Assembly: GCF_011745365.1 (NCBI RefSeq)
Contig: NW_024468910.1
Coordinates: 5,463,720 to 5,527,719 of the forward strand
Source of the DNA: Cryphonectria parasitica EP155
Lineage: Eukaryota; Ascomycota; Sordariomycetes; Diaporthales; Cryphonectriaceae
Length of the DNA stretch: 64,000 bases
Direction of reading: 5' to 3'
Shown here: piece after piece, positions 1 through 11,437 of the stretch
How positions within the stretch are numbered: the stretch's first letter is position 1
How the letters are laid out: each line of letters starts with the position of its first letter
The notes under the pieces: model-generated
Databases searched by the model: none
Seen by the model: only the letters and a program-made list of their open reading frames with translations
Told to the model about the DNA's origin: nothing
Position numbers and translations under genes: made by a program

Positions 1-98
1 CTGACCGAATTCATAACTTTCCCAGTTATTCAAGATAATCACGATAGGCTGGAGAGCAAGCATCTTCTTAGGCTAATCCTCAGCTTGATTGCGCCAAC

Positions 99-977
99 AT
101 GACGACCAAATCGTATGTTATCTCCCCGGGCATGGGATTCTCGTTCCGCCGAGGACCTCCTATCGCCCTAGGCAACGTCTTCGAGGACCCCCTGAAGCTG
201 GACGAGATCCCTATCTCCTTCCGGGACGCCAAAACTCTGCCGCCCAAAGTTGACCCTCCGGCGACGGAAGGGCGCAGGGTCATCATCAAGGACTACAGCT
301 CTCATTCCGGGCTCCAGGCCTGGGTCGAATATCTGAGCACATTCGGGGCCCGGCTCGGCGCCGAGCAGGCCAAGAATACCCTCGTATCATACGTTGTTGA
401 GAGCCTCGAAACGGATGCGTTCACTGGAGAGGGTCTGCGCGCATACTTTACGAAAAGAGAGCGGGACGAGGAGGATCTGCGCCGATGGCTACGCAAGGGG
501 CCGGTATACATGGTAACCGGGATCAAGTATTCAACCGGTCTCGAGTGGAGCGTTCTGCTCGCTAAGAAGAGTTCCGCAGACGGGAAGATTCAAGCAAAGC
601 TGAAGGAAGATCTTCAGGCCGGCATTCAAGCCTGGGCTGCGAGCGACTGGACTAACCTCCAGAGCGGCAGCGTCCCCGTGGAGGCCGTCTTTGCTTACCA
701 AGTGCACCGCCTCTGGTACCGAGGCCTCCTCACAAAAACGCTGGAGTCGAAGCTGAACCGTGCAGGCGTGGGGCTGAGCGATGAGCCCGATGAGGAGGAG
801 GAGGAGCAGGAGGAGGAGGAGGAGGAGGAAGAGGCAGCGGCGGCGGATAGAGAAGAAGCAGCAGCAGCAGAGATACCCGAGATCGAGTGCGAGCTTTTCA
901 AGGACTTTGAAGATGTGGCGAAGGAGAGAGGGATTTCGGTTTTGGCCTCAGACGAGGAATTTGTTTATGTAGTTTGA
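99..977 (+). CDS. Fungal gasdermin-like pore-forming protein (HET-Q1/RCD-1 type)
   Basis: A 292-residue single-exon protein. Residues 6-32 (YVISPGMGFSF then LGNVFEDPL) and the block GPVYMVTGIKYSTGLEW at 134-150, followed by VFAYQVHRL near 197-205, match the conserved skeleton of the fungal gasdermin family and align with the VTxxL...AFRV region of animal gasdermin N-domains. Known members (RCD-1 of Neurospora, HET-Q1 of Podospora) form plasma-membrane pores and kill the cell; HET-Q1 is activated when a subtilisin protease removes a short C-terminal piece. Here residues 229-264 are a Glu/Ala-rich acidic linker followed by about 28 residues, which would suit a removable tail; that is inference. 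The start has a good context (caacATGac) and places the ISPG motif at the usual distance from the N-terminus. The gene is convergent with the protease at 1025-4324, 47 bases away. Family assignment is from memory of motifs, not a search. Confidence 0.75.
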   Translation: MTTKSYVISPGMGFSFRRGPPIALGNVFEDPLKLDEIPISFRDAKTLPPKVDPPATEGRRVIIKDYSSHSGLQAWVEYLSTFGARLGAEQAKNTLVSYVVESLETDAFTGEGLRAYFTKRERDEEDLRRWLRKGPVYMVTGIKYSTGLEWSVLLAKKSSADGKIQAKLKEDLQAGIQAWAASDWTNLQSGSVPVEAVFAYQVHRLWYRGLLTKTLESKLNRAGVGLSDEPDEEEEEQEEEEEEEEAAAADREEAAAAEIPEIECELFKDFEDVAKERGISVLASDEEFVYVV

Positions 978-1024
978 GCTGAAAAGGAGTTATTGAGAGA
1001 GTCTAGCTAGCTCAGGTACGAAAT

Positions 1025-4000
1025 CTACTCAATCCTCTCGACGTCCTCCGCTGTGGTCCGCGGGAGCAGGTTCCGGACAGAATGCACGAGGGAGGCGCAC
1101 CACTTTTTCTCCATCATGATCCCTTTCGGCTTATAACTACAGAAGAGCTGGGTGGGTTCTACATAGCGTTCTTTGCCCATCCCCTCAGTTGTCGCGGAGA
1201 AGAGCCTCACCATGCCTTCTAGTTCGAAAAGCATCTCGACGCTTTGGAAATCGATCTCGTCGCTTCCCATAGCTAGCTTCCAGGACGCGTACTGCAGGTA
1301 CGTAGCTGCGATGGCGGCCATGATGGGTGCAGCGGCGGAGCAGCCCGATATCGTGAGCGGCTTCACCACGATCGAGTTCTCGTTCCATTGGTGGGTGCAG
1401 GGGACCTTGTACCCTAGCGTGCCGAAGGCGTGGCTGTCGTGGATAGTGGGATTGTAGTAGTTATGAAAAGCCCCGCTCGCATTGGTCCCGCGCACCGAGA
1501 CGACGCGGTGTCGATACGAAGCTGGGAATCTTTCTGGTTCCCTCTTCCCGATGTTATTCGCAGCGGCGAAGAAGATTAGCTTCTTATTCTTTCCCTCCCG
1601 GCCCAGAGCTTCGTCGATGGCATCTTCTATGCAGGTTGGCCGATTCAGATACCCGAAGGAGAGCGAGACTATATCAGCCCCCCATCTGGCGGCGGCCAAA
1701 ATACCCTAGGACACAGTATATTCAACGTTAGCCTCTGCTGCAATGCAACAGGGGATTCCTCCATCCGCGGCACAAATTGAGACGACGAGAACACTTGCCT
1801 CTGCGACAGCCTGCTGGGCCTTGGGTGACTCGAAGTCGGATGTTGTTCTAGCGACTCTGGCGATGAAAAGCTCGACGCGGGGGAGCAGCATCAGGAGAAG
1901 CGTGGTTATCTTGGTTCCATGGCGATTTGGATCCTCATCGATGGGACCGTCGGGGTGGTCGCCCAAGCAATCTTTCCAGTGTTCGCCCGCGACGCGGTCT
2001 TTATCGCCGTGGTGCCACTCCTTGTCGAAGAAGCCGGTATCCAAGCTGCATCCCGTATCGAGTATAGCTAGTTTTATGGGTCTGGGTGGCACTTTCGGTG
2101 CTTCTAGGAAGCGGAATACCAGCTCTTCGATCTCCACAAAGTCTTTCAGCCAACTCGCCGCATCCTTGACGTCTGCGCTTTTGCTGTTCGTAATCGCGTT
2201 ATTAGCTGACCTCTGCCGATGTTATGTGATTTCGTTGACTCACGTCATGCCGGCCAGATAGTCAAGATATTTGGTGTATTTGTACTTTATCCGCCCTTTC
2301 CTGGCAGTCCTCTCTACCGCTGTATCAGTTTCCTGGACAACCTTGGTCACAGCTCGGGATGGACTGTCGGAAGCGTGCTCCTCTCTTTGGGATGCGGCTG
2401 TATCGACTGCTCCGCGGCTCTCAGGTGGTAGACTAGTCCCCTGTGGGCTAATCTTGTCCAAGACAGCCTCGGATTCTTCGCTATGGTTCACCTCTGCAGC
2501 GGCCGGAGACACATGGCTTGGGGTATTCGTCTTCGTGGCCGTATCTGCTGCTGTTGGAGCTGCATCGAGGCGCGAGTCGACTGACTTGGGCACCGTCCTT
2601 GTGCGGACAGTAGAGCCATTCGCCAGATTGGAATCAGATTCTTGCTGCCGAGTTGGCCGCTTAAGAGAACCGATGGGTGCTGAGAGAGGTGATATCGCTG
2701 GTGTAGAGATGGGCACAATTGCCTGTGGGAGTGCGATTGGAACGAGGACTTCTTGGAAGGTCAAGGTATCCAGTTTGTCGGGGCTGATATTCTCCGTCCT
2801 TTGGTCACTGAGAGAGTTTTCTCGTATTAGTTGCTCTTCGAGAGGGCTTATCACGGTCTCGTAGAATGATTCACATTCTTCGAACTCTCCAGGCAGCGAA
2901 TTAGTCCCCATATCGAAGCAGGCGTTGATGGCATCTACTACGAGCCCGAAATTCTCTTCGTCCTTCCATTCCTCTAGAGTATCATCGATATCGAAGATGA
3001 TGTTCCACAAGTCCTCCTTCGCTATGGCGCTGCCATCATCCGGCAGCTTTGTCGGATAGACAGTCTGGGTGAATAATTCGAACAGCAAGACACCCAGACC
3101 AACTCTTGCCGGCCGGCTGAGATCAAAGTCCATCCGCGGGAGGGGTTTTTTGCCCTCGAGGTCTTCCGTCCCAGGCGGGGAGAGCTGGCTGGGAACAAAT
3201 GGCAGAAATGGGATGAGCAAGAGCCCGTCTGGGGTGCAGATAAACTGCACCATGTCCGCGCCTAAGCGATGAGGCATCCACGGACCCCCGTAAAGGTGGA
3301 GAAACGATGTCGCCAGGTGGATAGCCAGTTGCGTGAGGTACCTGAAGGACAGCTTCGGACCGCCACTTAGTGTTTCCAATAGATGATTCAGAGTGACGAT
3401 TGTCGGTGAAAAGAGGCTCTGCGTCCCGAGTCGCACTCGCTTGTTGGCTCTGTCTTCTACGAGGCTGCCCTCCTGGGCAAACAAGGTTGCCCGACGGACA
3501 GGGACCCCTGCCAGAAAGTTGAAGGAAGAACATATCGAGTCCAAGGTTTTCCTTGCAGCCTTTCTTTGGAACCGGTCGACGTTCCCTTCGGCTAATACTG
3601 GCACTTTGACCTGGGTGTCGCACCATCGACGCTCCATCGACTCGGGAGTGCTGATAAGCATGTCGAAGACGATGGTCGCGTCCCTCCCCTCCGAGAAGCC
3701 GCGGTGGTTCGCCATGAAGAGCAGGCTATGATGCGGCCGAGAGCAAGCGCATTTCGACTTGAGTGCCTTCTCGAGCGCACGGTAGAGCGTGGTAGCAAGA
3801 TCGTAAACGCTATGCGAAGGTCGTTGGTTCGAGGAGCGTCTCGGAAGCATATGTTTCAGCTCCGAGATCCAGCCGTCGGTCGTCTCGATCCAGGCGCTGT
3901 GGATCCTCTCCTCGAAATGGGGCAGGAGAGCAACCGGGTCATCATGGTCACGGAGGGCCGCGAGACCCGGGAACGCCACCTTAGGGAACTGAGAGGAGGA

Positions 4001-4324
4001 TGTCAGTCCGCAAGATATCCGAATTAGGGGATGGAGAGAACTCACCTTGGCTTGGGTTTTGTCCGCTATCAGAGAATTCAGGGCCTTGGAGATGCTGGTA
4101 AGGGTGTTCCGGCAGCCCGTCTCCGACTTGAGGTGCTTGGTCCCAAAATGCGGCCGCAAGCTCTCGATGGCATACATCAAGAGAGTGATGTTGGATTTGA
4201 GACGCTTAGGAAACTCCCATGATTCGCCCTGCCTCTGAGCTTCGACTGCCGAGGCTTCGGCTGCGGCCTCGAAGACAGGTAGCACGTCCGCGAGCCGATC
4301 GAGAAGGTTCTTGGACGTCTCCAT
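1025..4324 (-). CDS. DUF7580-like domain + subtilisin-like serine protease (S8), HET-Q2-like partner
   Basis: Predicted exons on the minus strand: 4324-4046, 3988-2244, 2183-1799 and 1705-1025, giving about 1,029 residues, or 1,048 if the 57-nt frame-neutral intron 4045-3989 (GTGAGT...CTCAG) is retained. Intron 2243-2184 has GTGAGT, GCTAAT and ACAG. Intron 1798-1706 is GC-AG (GCAAGT...GCTAACG...CCTAG), and removing it restores a smooth subtilisin sequence (AVAEGILAAARWGADI). The catalytic triad in the 1,048-residue numbering is Asp736 in AILDTGC, His782 in RHGTKIT and Ser945 in SGCSAAAP; the oxyanion Asn lies in AAANN near 872. The N-terminal ~550 residues look like DUF7580, with the block LYGGPWMPHRLGADMVQFI. 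Residues ~560-680 are low-complexity Ser/Thr/Pro/Glu-rich. No signal peptide is seen, so it is probably cytosolic. Its position beside a gasdermin gene suggests that it cleaves that protein. Confidence 0.8.
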
Positions 4325-4740
4325 GGAGAGAAGCAGTCAAGACTACACCACATATAATAAGCAATCGCATGCCGCGCCAGATCCCTTGCAGATCGCGCTT
4401 GCTGTCGGCGCTGAATGAAGAATTGCGCATTTCCCCATCGCCTGCGCCTGACCTCCCAGTTCAGCTCAGTACGGTTGCTCAGCCCGCCACGTGACATACA
4501 GTAAGTCTGCATGCTTTAACTGCTTCGGGCAATCACCAGAACGACTCCTCTTTCCATCAGCCGCTCGGCAATAATTCCACCGGCAGTCCGCAACGTCTCG
4601 TCATCGACGCCTCGTGCAGCAATTTACATCGTCGCTTCTTTCGCCTCGCGCTCGCCCCGTCTGATCTGGTCTGAGCTGGCCGCCCCCCTGGGTGCTTGGT
4701 TGTTCACTGTATCGTGCCTCGATGGTTTGGCGTCATACCC
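4325..4740. promoter_or_regulatory. Shared divergent promoter region
   Basis: These 416 bases separate the starts of the protease gene (minus) and the C2H2-DEP-kinase gene (plus), so both promoters must lie here or overlap. A palindromic CACGTG E-box (in context CCACGTGAC, 4488-4493) is the one recognisable site; such boxes bind bHLH factors in fungi. No clear TATA box is seen. Confidence 0.45.
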
Positions 4741-7700
4741 ATGGAAAAGGAGTTGGACGTCCGAGCATGGACGCTGAGGTGCCTCGCCGCCCTGCAGCAA
4801 TGTGTGCCCCGGCTCGGAGGACACGGCCTCCAGATGGCACAATCTCTGTGCAAGAGGTTCGACAGCTGGATAAGCGGCATCGGTGTGCTTGCGGAATATC
4901 ATGTTTCTCTGGATTATCGTCTACGAGAAGCTCCGAGGCTCGCCGGAGCCTTGCTGGACATGCTGCAGATCCTTGAACTTCAGATCACTCGCGGTTAGTC
5001 TTCCTTTTCCGGCCGGAGCCAGTCTCAGCGTAATTTGTGGCTGACCACTTGCACGCCCAGTAAGCAAGGGGGCTGAGGCCTATGCTCTAGACGAGCCGGA
5101 CAAACCCGCCGCCGATTACCAGCCGCTCCATGAACTGGACAGTATGAACAATACCATCGGATGGCTCCATAATTTCTCATACATAGTCAGGGGTTCTGGC
5201 GTCAGAGACCCTCTGTCTCGCGCTGCGAGATTTAAACTGAAAAAGGAAGAGAGGGAGGCGGTCGATGCACTCGAAAGCGCCGTGCGCGACATTTTAGACA
5301 GATTTCCCCTCTGCAGCAGCTTAGCTGACCGCATAGCGAATGCTGTGGTTCTCCGTCGAAAATATTTTCTGCACTGTCGCGCACACCAGGAGAGACTCTC
5401 ACGTCGGCTGGAAGAATCCCACCACCAAGAGGAGCCTGGGATGTCGGAGCAGGCAGAAGAGCCAGATTCGGAACCCCAGCCACGCGAAGACGCCCAGTCT
5501 CCCCAAGCTGCGGCGGGCAGCTCTGGCAATCCGATATCAGCTAGAAACGTATCGTCCACCCACGCAGATTCGAAGACCGAAGTAACTGACGTGCTGGAAG
5601 ACGGCGCTTACGTGGATGATGCAGCACCCCAGCCGCCGCCAACTGATGCGTCCAGCTGGCTAGGCTACACTGGGGCGGTCGAAATCCCCCGAGCACCAGA
5701 CATCGAGGGTTCGAAGGAGTACCGATGCCCGTACTGCTGTCTGACGCTACCGGCCGACGTTTTCACCGATGATGAGAGGTGGCGGCGACATATCGTAAAG
5801 GATCTGTGGCCCTATGTTTGTGTTCACGAAGACTGCCCATTCCCGGAGGAGCTCTTCAGCTCTTCCAGGGCGTGGCGCGGGCACTTACGCAAGCCTCACA
5901 AGTCTGAGTGGGTATGCCCTCTGCACCCTGATACCGGAGCCAACATGTCTGGAGCAGAGCAAGGGGAAGACCTGGCCGGGGTCTTCCGCAGCGAGGAGGC
6001 TTTCCAGGCACATATGGACACTCATCACGTCGGTGCTTTCTCTGAGAAGCAGATCAATGCTCTGAAGCGCCGAAGTCATCGAACATTGCGAGCTGTAGTA
6101 TCATGTCCATTCTGCGATCTCGAGGATCGGCGGGGGCCTGGGGAGACGCAGCATCTTCCGGATGGCGTCAACATCTATCAGCACATCGGAGAGCATCTAC
6201 TGGCCTTGGCTCTCATGTCGTTGCCACCGAGAGACGACTTGGCCGAGGACGAAAACGACCGGGTCGACCTCGAAGGGGCCAGCGATTTCAAGAGGGCTCT
6301 TGCGCAGCTATCTACTTACAATCCTCTGGATCAACTCTCCCTCCAGGGTTCCATCGATCACCTTGCTGATCCATCCAAGGATGATGAGGAGTTTGGTCCA
6401 GGGCAGCCTATTGAGGATCCGACAGCCAACGCTTTCTCAGAGTTAGCTTTGTTAGCAACCACTGATAGCGAGCTTGCTCAGGAAGCACCAGCATTAGGAG
6501 CCGACGAGACCCCGGCGTCTACAATTGCTCCGCATAGTCCTCAGTGGTTAGATGAAGACAACCAATCGGATGAGGAGGATCAGCACGACCTCAAGAAGAG
6601 TATCCTCGAGAGACTAGTCCCCAGCGCGCTTGACAATCTAGAGTTCTTGCCTGCGGGACTTATCGACAAACTTGTCTCTTATGAGGTAGTCACTCGTCAT
6701 CTGGGATTTGACGACCTGTCTCATAGCTATGCCGAACGGCAGCTATACCAGGGTTCTAGTCCCCTTGCTGCTGCCCCGGAATCCCAGACTCTCCCCGAGA
6801 GAATCGAAGGCTCGTATCGTAAAAGACAGCTTGCGACAAGTACAAATCGGTTCACGAAGCAGAACTTTTCTCTCGCCTCTCTGGCCGAAGCCATGCAGCA
6901 GCCAGTCGAGAATGGAGGAATTCAATTACAGAACCGCCGATGGCATCTACGCCTGTACATGAATTGCTTCATCGGGTCGGACATGACTACCTGGCTTCTC
7001 GAAAACTTCGTAGACTTGGAAGATCGAAGAGAGGCAGAGGCTTTAGGCAACCGCCTGATGGTCCCGGAGGATGACGAGCCAGAAGGCGAGGGGAACGAGG
7101 CGACCAAGAAAGCCAAGAAAGAGAGCGATGGCCTCTTCATACATGTCGAAAGGCGGCATCAGTTCAGAGATGGGAACTACTACTACCAATTCAGCAGCGA
7201 ATATGCTAAGCCAAACCCAGCGGGCTGGTTCACCAAGACGAAGAAAGCCATGGTTGTGCCATCGACGTCAGAGCAACAGGAGCTCGTTGGCTATGTCATC
7301 TATGAAGCCAAAAAATTATTCGCCACATGTGTCCTCGCGGGCCTTGGAGGTAAGAGCTTGCACAGAGCAATGTCTCAGTTCAGGCAGCTCGGTTTCAATG
7401 ATTTATCGCTGCCCATCACCGACGAGATCATGCCCAGGATTCCCTTCTTTGGATCTAAGATGTCCGAATACACGTGGCCGTGGGACAGCTCAAGCATTCT
7501 CAATTTCTGCAAGCAGCAGTGGGTATTTTTGGCACCCATCTTTCCGTCCGTCACATACGAGCTAGATCTACAACCTGGCTACATACTGCCTTTTACATTT
7601 ATCAGCGATATTTTGAATGACGGTACAAGCTCTATTCTGTATCAGGCAACCATTCATCCTGCCCATTGCCGATATAATAGTCCCACGGTAAGCCGCAAAC

Positions 7701-10700
7701 AATCTCCGACCTTTGTGTTTTCTCACAACTGACTGAACCAAAAAGGCTGCCGATGGAAGCCTGAAGGTGGCGTTGAAAGAGATAAAACGTCGCCGCACCG
7801 GCGATGCTCAGCTGGCAATGTCGTTGGAACCCGACTGGCAACGAAGCCTCGCCGCACATCGGCAGGCTAGAAGCTTCAACCATCCGAACATCATTCGCCC
7901 CCTGGCTGCAATTGTGAGAAACCCCACCGCATACTTGATGTATGAGTGGGCAGACGGTGGAAATCTCCGAGACTACTGGCGTAGTAACAGAAGACCCGAC
8001 CTCACCCCGAGGTTCATCAAGCTCATGGTAGAACAACTTCGAGGCCTTGCTGATGCTCTCGAAACCCTCCACAATTCTGAAGGGGGCTCCTACCGACATG
8101 GAGATATAAAGCCGGAGAATATCCTCCGTCTCAGAGGCGAGGGTCTGGCCGAGGCCCAAGCTGATTTAGGGGTTCTGAAACTGTCTGGATTCGGCATTGC
8201 CAGATATCACGAAGAAGTAACCGCAGTGCGACATTCTGCTACTACCACGATGAGTAGCCCTAGAATGTACGAAGCCCCGGGGGCCGCCACTAGCTTCAAT
8301 CAGCCAAGGTCTAGGCGGTATGATATCTGGTCTATGGGCTGTGTCATCCTTGAGTTTATCGCCTGGGCCTTGTATGGCCACGATGGCCTGGAAGTAATGG
8401 ATTCCCGGATTGCTGGAGATTTCGGTAGACCGAGTCCCCTCTATGTTATCGACAGGACGGGATTTGCCAACACTGCCAGACTCCACCCAGAAGTGAATAC
8501 CATCATGAATGTCATAGCAGCCGACAGGGAGTGCCGAGGTCACACCGCCCTCGGAGATCTGCTTCGCCTGGTCAGAGACAGGCTTTTGGTAGTTAACCTA
8601 AGCTTGCAGCAGTCACTTCTCTCCGCAAGCAAATCTGAACAACTCCCTTCTATAATTATCAGCGATCCTACTGGTCCTTCCGAGCGGCAGTCTGCCCCGG
8701 ATTTCGAAGCTGTGCCGCCGGACAATGGAATCGCTCGAGCCGATGCCGGAGAACTACGAGATGCTCTGGAGACAATCATTCGCCGAGGGAATGTAAGCGA
8801 AAACTACTGGTTCACCAGGACAAGTCGAGCCGGCACCAGCTTGTCCTTGGGAGTAGGTCCAGAACAGCTCCCAACGTGGTCAGTTAGCGAGAGCCTTCGC
8901 TCGGCTCCATCAGGAGGGAAAAGACCGCAGGCCTCGACAATTTCTCAAGGCGGTATTCCGGAGTTCACGTCTAGTGAAGACGTTGACGAACATCTAGACG
9001 ACGGCTTAGAGCATCGACAAAGAGACCTCAGAGATCAGTTGTTCTCGGCACTTGTGACAACGAGGTCTGGAGAGGATCGGTTCCTACCAAATGGTCTACT
9101 TACCTCCCTAATCACCGAGAGTCGTGTGAGGAATGAGCTCTCTATATCTATAAAGCGTTACCAATCCGCTTTCAACATCCCCCAGCTCGCGAGGACTATA
9201 TGTGAAGGCAACGCAGGGCGGGCTCCTCTCGAAATACATGCAGACCAGCGTGGGTTTCCATCCTTCCGCAGGGTGTTTGCCACGCTAGCTATGATCGATA
9301 AAACGAACGAGATTCTTGAGTTCATTACACACGATGTTCGGGACTCCCACCTTCCTCTAACCAGGCTGACGCAGTCTCTGGACTCCCAGGACGGAGAATT
9401 TGTTCTTGGAGACCGTGGAACCGCCCTTGAATTCACTCGGAAATGGGGTCCTGTAGCTATAGAACATTTCGAAAGGTTGCAGTGGGCAACGCTCTCTCCA
9501 TTCTTTAGCAAAAGCGAAATGCGCAGTCAGACGAACCATTACGCTCTACAGGACCAAATTATACTCCCTTTTGTCAAGCAAGACTTGTTCCGGCGAACCG
9601 CTTTGGAGGAAACGATGGGAGGTCACAGCGTTGTATTCAAGGTCTATATCCATCCGGACCACCATAACTTCGGAGATGGTTCTCAGGTACTGAAATCCCC
9701 CGCTTACCCATGTTCAATATGAGATACACGTATACCGAGGTAAAAATGCTAACATGGCTGACGCAGAAGTTTATGCCATTTGCGATCAAGCAATTGCTGA
9801 CTGCAAACAAAGAGGCCTTCGAAAAAGAAGTATCAGTGCTTCGGAGATTCAGCCACGATGCCCACCCGCATCTGTTATCACTCTTAGCGACATATCAGCA
9901 GTCGGAAAAATTCAATATCATCCTCCCATGGGCTACCGCTGATTTGGAGGAATACTGGCGCACAACCAATCCCCGGCCTCGTTTCGAGCAGGCTACAGTG
10001 ACTTGGGTCGCCGAACAGTGCTATGGAATCGCCAATGGCCTAGTTCGGATCCATCGCTACGCGGAGAGTGACTACTCCTCTGTGTACAAAGACGATCAAT
10101 ATGTATTCGGGCATCATGGAAACGTCATACCGCAAAATATTCTATGGTTCGCTGCCACCGAGTCCGGCAAGATCGGTGGCACACTTAAGCTGTCTAACTT
10201 TGGGACGACTGGGTGGGCGGCCGATGCGACGGAGACGTTAGTAGTCTCCCCCACTTATCGTGCACCCGAGTCGGACCAAAGAGGCTTCCGAATTAGCCGA
10301 GCATACGACATGTGGTCCCTGGGCTGTTTGTATCTGGAGTTCGTGACCTGGCTGCTGGGAGGCTGGGAAATGGTCCAGCAGTTTGCAAAGTTGAGAATGT
10401 CTGTCGATGCAACGTGGTATGAAATGCAAATCGACACTTTCTTCGACCTCGTCAAGAGTGATGATGGGCACGAGATGGGAGCTCGTGTCAAACCTGCGGT
10501 GACTAAGGTTTGTCAAGTATTCAATCTTGGTATGGATGAGCCATTACTAACGTAAACATGTATAGTTCATCGAGCAGCTCCACGGGCACACTTTCTGCTC
10601 TGACTTTGTGCACGATTTCCTGGACATCATACAGCATCGCCTACTAGTGGTATTGCCTCAGGATACCGCCAGAAACGATGCGCCAGGTACAGGGCGGGTG

Positions 10701-10793
10701 AGTTGCGAACAACTCGACCATGAGCTACGAAGGATAAGAAATTTGTGCCAAGAGGACGTCGAGTATGCCAGTAGACCTAGTCCGCGAGTGTAA
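4741..10793 (+). CDS. Large C2H2 zinc finger - DEP - tandem kinase-like protein
   Basis: Predicted exons 4741-4993, 5061-7687, 7746-9686, 9767-10507 and 10566-10793 give about 1,929 residues. Introns are 58-80 nt; the last has a perfect TACTAAC branch site. The N-terminus (~1-180) resembles fungal proteins with a helical LDYRLRE block. Residues ~306-440 carry C2H2-like fingers (CPYCCLTLP..., CVHEDCPF..., [17 protein letters not shown]). A DEP domain similar to that of Iml1 lies at ~711-803 ([22 protein letters not shown]). Kinase-like domain 1 (~928-1180) has [10 protein letters not shown] but GFG in place of DFG. Kinase-like domain 2 (~1576-1854) has [12 protein letters not shown] and NFG, so it lacks the usual catalytic residues and is probably a pseudokinase. 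A role in signalling is inferred. ATG 4741 was chosen because it opens the conserved family N-terminus; ATG 4696 would add 15 residues. Confidence 0.75.
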
Positions 10794-11097
10794 TGTTCAT
10801 CTGCCAAGGAGAGGAAGTGAAGAAAGGAGAGTATTGATCGCAGATTGACAAATAGTTGCACCGCCAAATCCAAATACATCCAGATTATGCGAACACAGAC
10901 GATCAGCGGTAGCTCGTGTAGGATGTCCCTTCGTACACCCAAATGACTTCAGAGTCCCGGAAAATGGTCTCAATTCCACCATCCCCTGCCGAATTGCTTC
11001 ACGAATGGGTAATAACACGCTATTCGTGGACTCAGGGATATGCAGTGAAACATCGTTTCCGCAACTGGCTGTTTTCGCGCATTTTAGCTAGCTCGAC
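10794..11097. other. Intergenic region
   Basis: It lies between the kinase gene and the CHAT fragment. I see no convincing ORF, RNA gene or repeat. It may be the decayed 5' part of the CHAT gene, but no recognisable codons remain. Confidence 0.4.
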
Positions 11098-11437
11098 TTG
11101 ATAATAGTATTACATTTCCTTGCTTCAACAGGTTTGCATTGCATGGAGATCGAAGAAAAGGCAGAAGAAGGTGGTCTTGGAAACCCTAGAACTCTAGAAT
11201 GGCTGTGGGATGTCATTGCAAAGCCAATCATGGACGCTCTTGGGTTTGTCCAGCGTTCGCCTGAGGACGACTGGCCACATATCTGGTGGATTCCGACAGG
11301 GTTTTCAGCAAATTTCCCCTCCACGCAGCCGGATACCACAACGCGTATTCCTCTGCGACAATGTTTGATAGAGCTGTATCGTCCTACACTCCTCTGTCAA
11401 AGCGATTCTACATAGCCGCCGAAAACCTGTCACGATA
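11098..11437 (+). pseudogene. CHAT-domain (caspase-like protease) fragment, frameshifted
   Basis: The frame starting at 11098 reads LEWLWDVIAKPIMDALGF and WPHIWWIPTG, the conserved block before the catalytic His of fungal TPR-CHAT proteins. After PTG the next conserved block (FPLHAAGYH, then DRAVSSYTPLSKRFY) is found in another frame and ends at a TAA near 11437. A single-base deletion near 11300 explains the break. The catalytic Cys half and any TPR region are absent. A possible intron acceptor (ttcaacag) lies near 11131. CHAT proteases are one of the protease classes known next to gasdermins in fungi and bacteria, so a relic 10 kb from a gasdermin gene may be meaningful, though CHAT genes are common in these fungi. 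Confidence 0.65.

Noticed and set aside
1173..2261. Plus-strand frames across the protease exons
   Set aside because: Antisense shadows; the minus strand carries the catalytic motifs and clean splice sites.
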